Source: Alkalispirochaeta americana (GTDB lineage Bacteria; Spirochaetota; Spirochaetia; DSM-27196; Alkalispirochaetaceae). Taken from it: a DNA stretch of 64,000 nucleotides. Below are positions 62,861-64,000 of this stretch, piece after piece. A program made the position numbers and the translations under genes. The notes under the pieces were generated by a model. It ran no database searches, was not told the origin of the DNA, and saw only the letters and a program-made list of their open reading frames with translations. The DNA is taken from positions 62,001 to 126,000 of the forward strand of contig NZ_FTMS01000011.1 in assembly GCF_900156105.1 (NCBI RefSeq). The letters run 5' to 3'. Position 1 is the first letter of the stretch. Each line of letters starts with the position of its first letter.

Positions 62861-64000
62861 CCTCCCCCGGAAGCGTCCATGGAAGCATCCCTGGAAAGGC
62901 CCCTGGAGCATCGGCCACAAGATACTCGCCGCCACGGTCCTGATCGTCACGGTGGTGCTCTGCTTTTCCAGCGCCGCCTACTTCTTCTATTTTTCCCGGA
63001 CCACGGAGAAACTCATCGATCGGCAATCCCGGGAAATCACCAAACAGATTGTTTTCAACTACGACCGCTACATCAGCAGCGTCATCGAAACGGCGAACTT
63101 TCTTCATCTGACCGTCACGAACCGGGATGTGGATCGGGAACTCCCCCAGATACAGGAAATATTCTCCCTGAACTCGCAAATCAAGAGAGACCTGGCCTCG
63201 ATCTTTCTCTTCGATGATCAGGGGCGCCCCCTGGCAGGCGATGTTCCGACCCTGGAACCCCAGGCGGTTCGCCAGACCCCCTGGTTTCATCGGGCCCGCA
63301 CCTACCCCGATATTTTCCACTTCTCCCTGGGCCAGAGCCTGAACGCTGCGACCCCCCGGGCCGAGGAAGTGATCACCGTGGTGCAGCAGGTTCAGTACCT
63401 GAACCAGGGGTCTCTGGCCGAAGGGCTCCTGGTGTTGGAGCTCAACACAAATGTAATAAAGGACCTGGCCCGAAAAACCAACCTGGGAGAGTTCGGCCAC
63501 CTTCTCATCCTGGATAACCAGGGCTCCCTTGTATATACCTCATCCTGGGGCATCCACTCCGAGGGAAGCTACCGCTACAGCCGGAATCGCTACCTGGGGG
63601 TCCACCGAAAACGGATCAGGGGCATCGATTTCTACATTAACGTGAACAGTCTCTACCAAACCCGATGGCGCATCGTGACCGTCCTGAACGTAGACGTGGT
63701 CACCCAGACTCAAAACCATCTTGTGGTGGCAATCGTTCTGATCTTTCTGGGCTCTCTGGGGATAACGGCCATGATCGCCGGATTTCTCTCCTTCAGAATA
63801 TCAAAACCGATCCACGAACTAAAACGAATCATGGCACGGATTGAAAGGGGAGACCTCTCGACGCCCATAGCGATCGAGGGCCAGAGGGAAATCGTCGAGC
63901 TTTCCCGGTCCTTCAGGCGCATGGTCGATCGAATCAGATCGCTCATGGACAAACTGGTGGAAGAACAAAAAGAAAAACGCAAGACAGCTCTCCGGGCGCT
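62844..64000 (+). CDS. YesM-like sensor histidine kinase, partial (cut by window end)
   Basis: The frame is open from GTG 62844 to the last base (385 codons, no stop), overlapping the regulator gene by 17 nt. A membrane helix (ILAATVLIVTVVLCFSSAAY) is followed by an extracytoplasmic sensor domain of about 230 residues (Cache-like), a second helix (VVAIVLIFLGSLGITAMIAG), and a HAMP domain (RISKPIHELKRIMARIERGD). The sequence ends just before the expected His_kinase motif (usually ALQxQINPHFL); the last residues EKRKTALRA are the usual lead-in. It pairs with the YesN-like regulator. Confidence 0.85.
   Translation, partial: MKKTSSLPRKRPWKHPWKGPWSIGHKILAATVLIVTVVLCFSSAAYFFYFSRTTEKLIDRQSREITKQIVFNYDRYISSVIETANFLHLTVTNRDVDRELPQIQEIFSLNSQIKRDLASIFLFDDQGRPLAGDVPTLEPQAVRQTPWFHRARTYPDIFHFSLGQSLNAATPRAEEVITVVQQVQYLNQGSLAEGLLVLELNTNVIKDLARKTNLGEFGHLLILDNQGSLVYTSSWGIHSEGSYRYSRNRYLGVHRKRIRGIDFYINVNSLYQTRWRIVTVLNVDVVTQTQNHLVVAIVLIFLGSLGITAMIAGFLSFRISKPIHELKRIMARIERGDLSTPIAIEGQREIVELSRSFRRMVDRIRSLMDKLVEEQKEKRKTALRA

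Noticed and set aside
61271-62950. 559-aa minus-strand frame opposite the YesN-like regulator
   Set aside because: Antisense to a gene with clear receiver and AraC motifs; the translated sequence shows no known pattern.

Overview
The window looks like a chromosomal segment of a free-living, high-GC spirochaete of the Spirochaeta/Alkalispirochaeta type. The evidence is a phenylalanyl-tRNA synthetase of the archaeal/eukaryal kind (both subunits), which is a known spirochaete trait; exported binding proteins ending their signal peptides in AGGSKE/AGGSSEKG, a style common in spirochaetes; CheR/CheB; and a pigment cluster like those of coloured facultative spirochaetes. I see no transposase, integrase, phage gene, plasmid origin or CRISPR array. 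Coding density is very high: no gene-free stretch exceeds 300 bases, and strands alternate in about sixteen blocks.

Layout. 1-3.2 kb (-): glycine betaine ABC transporter with its terminator. 3.4-5.7 kb (+): ThrH-type phosphatase and a hybrid sensor kinase whose ATP-binding motifs are eroded. 5.8-17.5 kb (-): seven close-packed genes: secreted LamG/FN3 protein, large TPR protein with 60-bp tandem repeats, pheS, pheT, an unrecognised protein, a cyclic-nucleotide-binding protein with a nucleoside-phosphorylase-like C-terminus, and an orphan ParA. 17.5-19.3 kb (+): uvrC. 19.3-30.9 kb (-): twelve co-directional genes, pyrG-lptC-lptA-lptB-rpoN-hpf-hprK-ptsH-ntrY-ntrX-lexA-holA. 31.1-33.9 kb (+): cheR, cheB, lipB. 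33.8-35.1 kb (-): RseC-like membrane protein and a YmdB-like phosphoesterase that has lost most metal ligands. 35.2-41.2 kb: GntR/LacI-type regulator facing a sugar ABC transporter-xylulokinase operon. 41.4-42.4 kb (+): diguanylate cyclase. 42.4-47 kb (-): carotenoid operon. 47.1-51.1 kb: ilvD, hsp20, a DUF2797 protein, a Cof-type HAD phosphatase. 51.2 kb: tRNA-Leu(CAG) with its own promoter and terminator. 51.4-54.6 kb (+): nucleotide-transporter-like/HEAT/cyclic-nucleotide-binding fusion. 54.6-58.5 kb (-): three-subunit molybdenum hydroxylase. 58.6-61.1 kb (-): aldonolactone-oxidase-like flavoprotein and a FemAB-like transferase. 61.2-64 kb (+): YesN-like response regulator and a YesM-like sensor kinase cut by the window edge.

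How parts fit. The 12-gene block repeats the proteobacterial order lptC-lptA-lptB-rpoN-hpf but carries HprK and a Ser46-containing HPr where E. coli has ptsN-rapZ-npr, followed by NtrY/NtrX, a natural partner for sigma-54. The sugar regulator has a GTATAC-based inverted repeat over its own -10 and start codon. The carotenoid genes together could make a one-ring, tertiary-hydroxylated pigment of the hydroxytorulene kind.

The strongest unexplained signals are: (1) several genes without a Shine-Dalgarno sequence that have a -10 hexamer only 7-15 nt before the start codon (hybrid kinase, pheS, rpoN, pyrG, sugar regulator, HAD gene, femAB), suggesting leaderless or near-leaderless mRNAs; (2) the cyclic-nucleotide/phosphorylase-like/ParA trio; (3) two proteins that keep a family fold but lose catalytic residues; (4) a TGATACCCGG motif repeated upstream of both rpoN and the carotenoid operon. 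All functional calls come from reading sequence and from family knowledge; no database search was possible.
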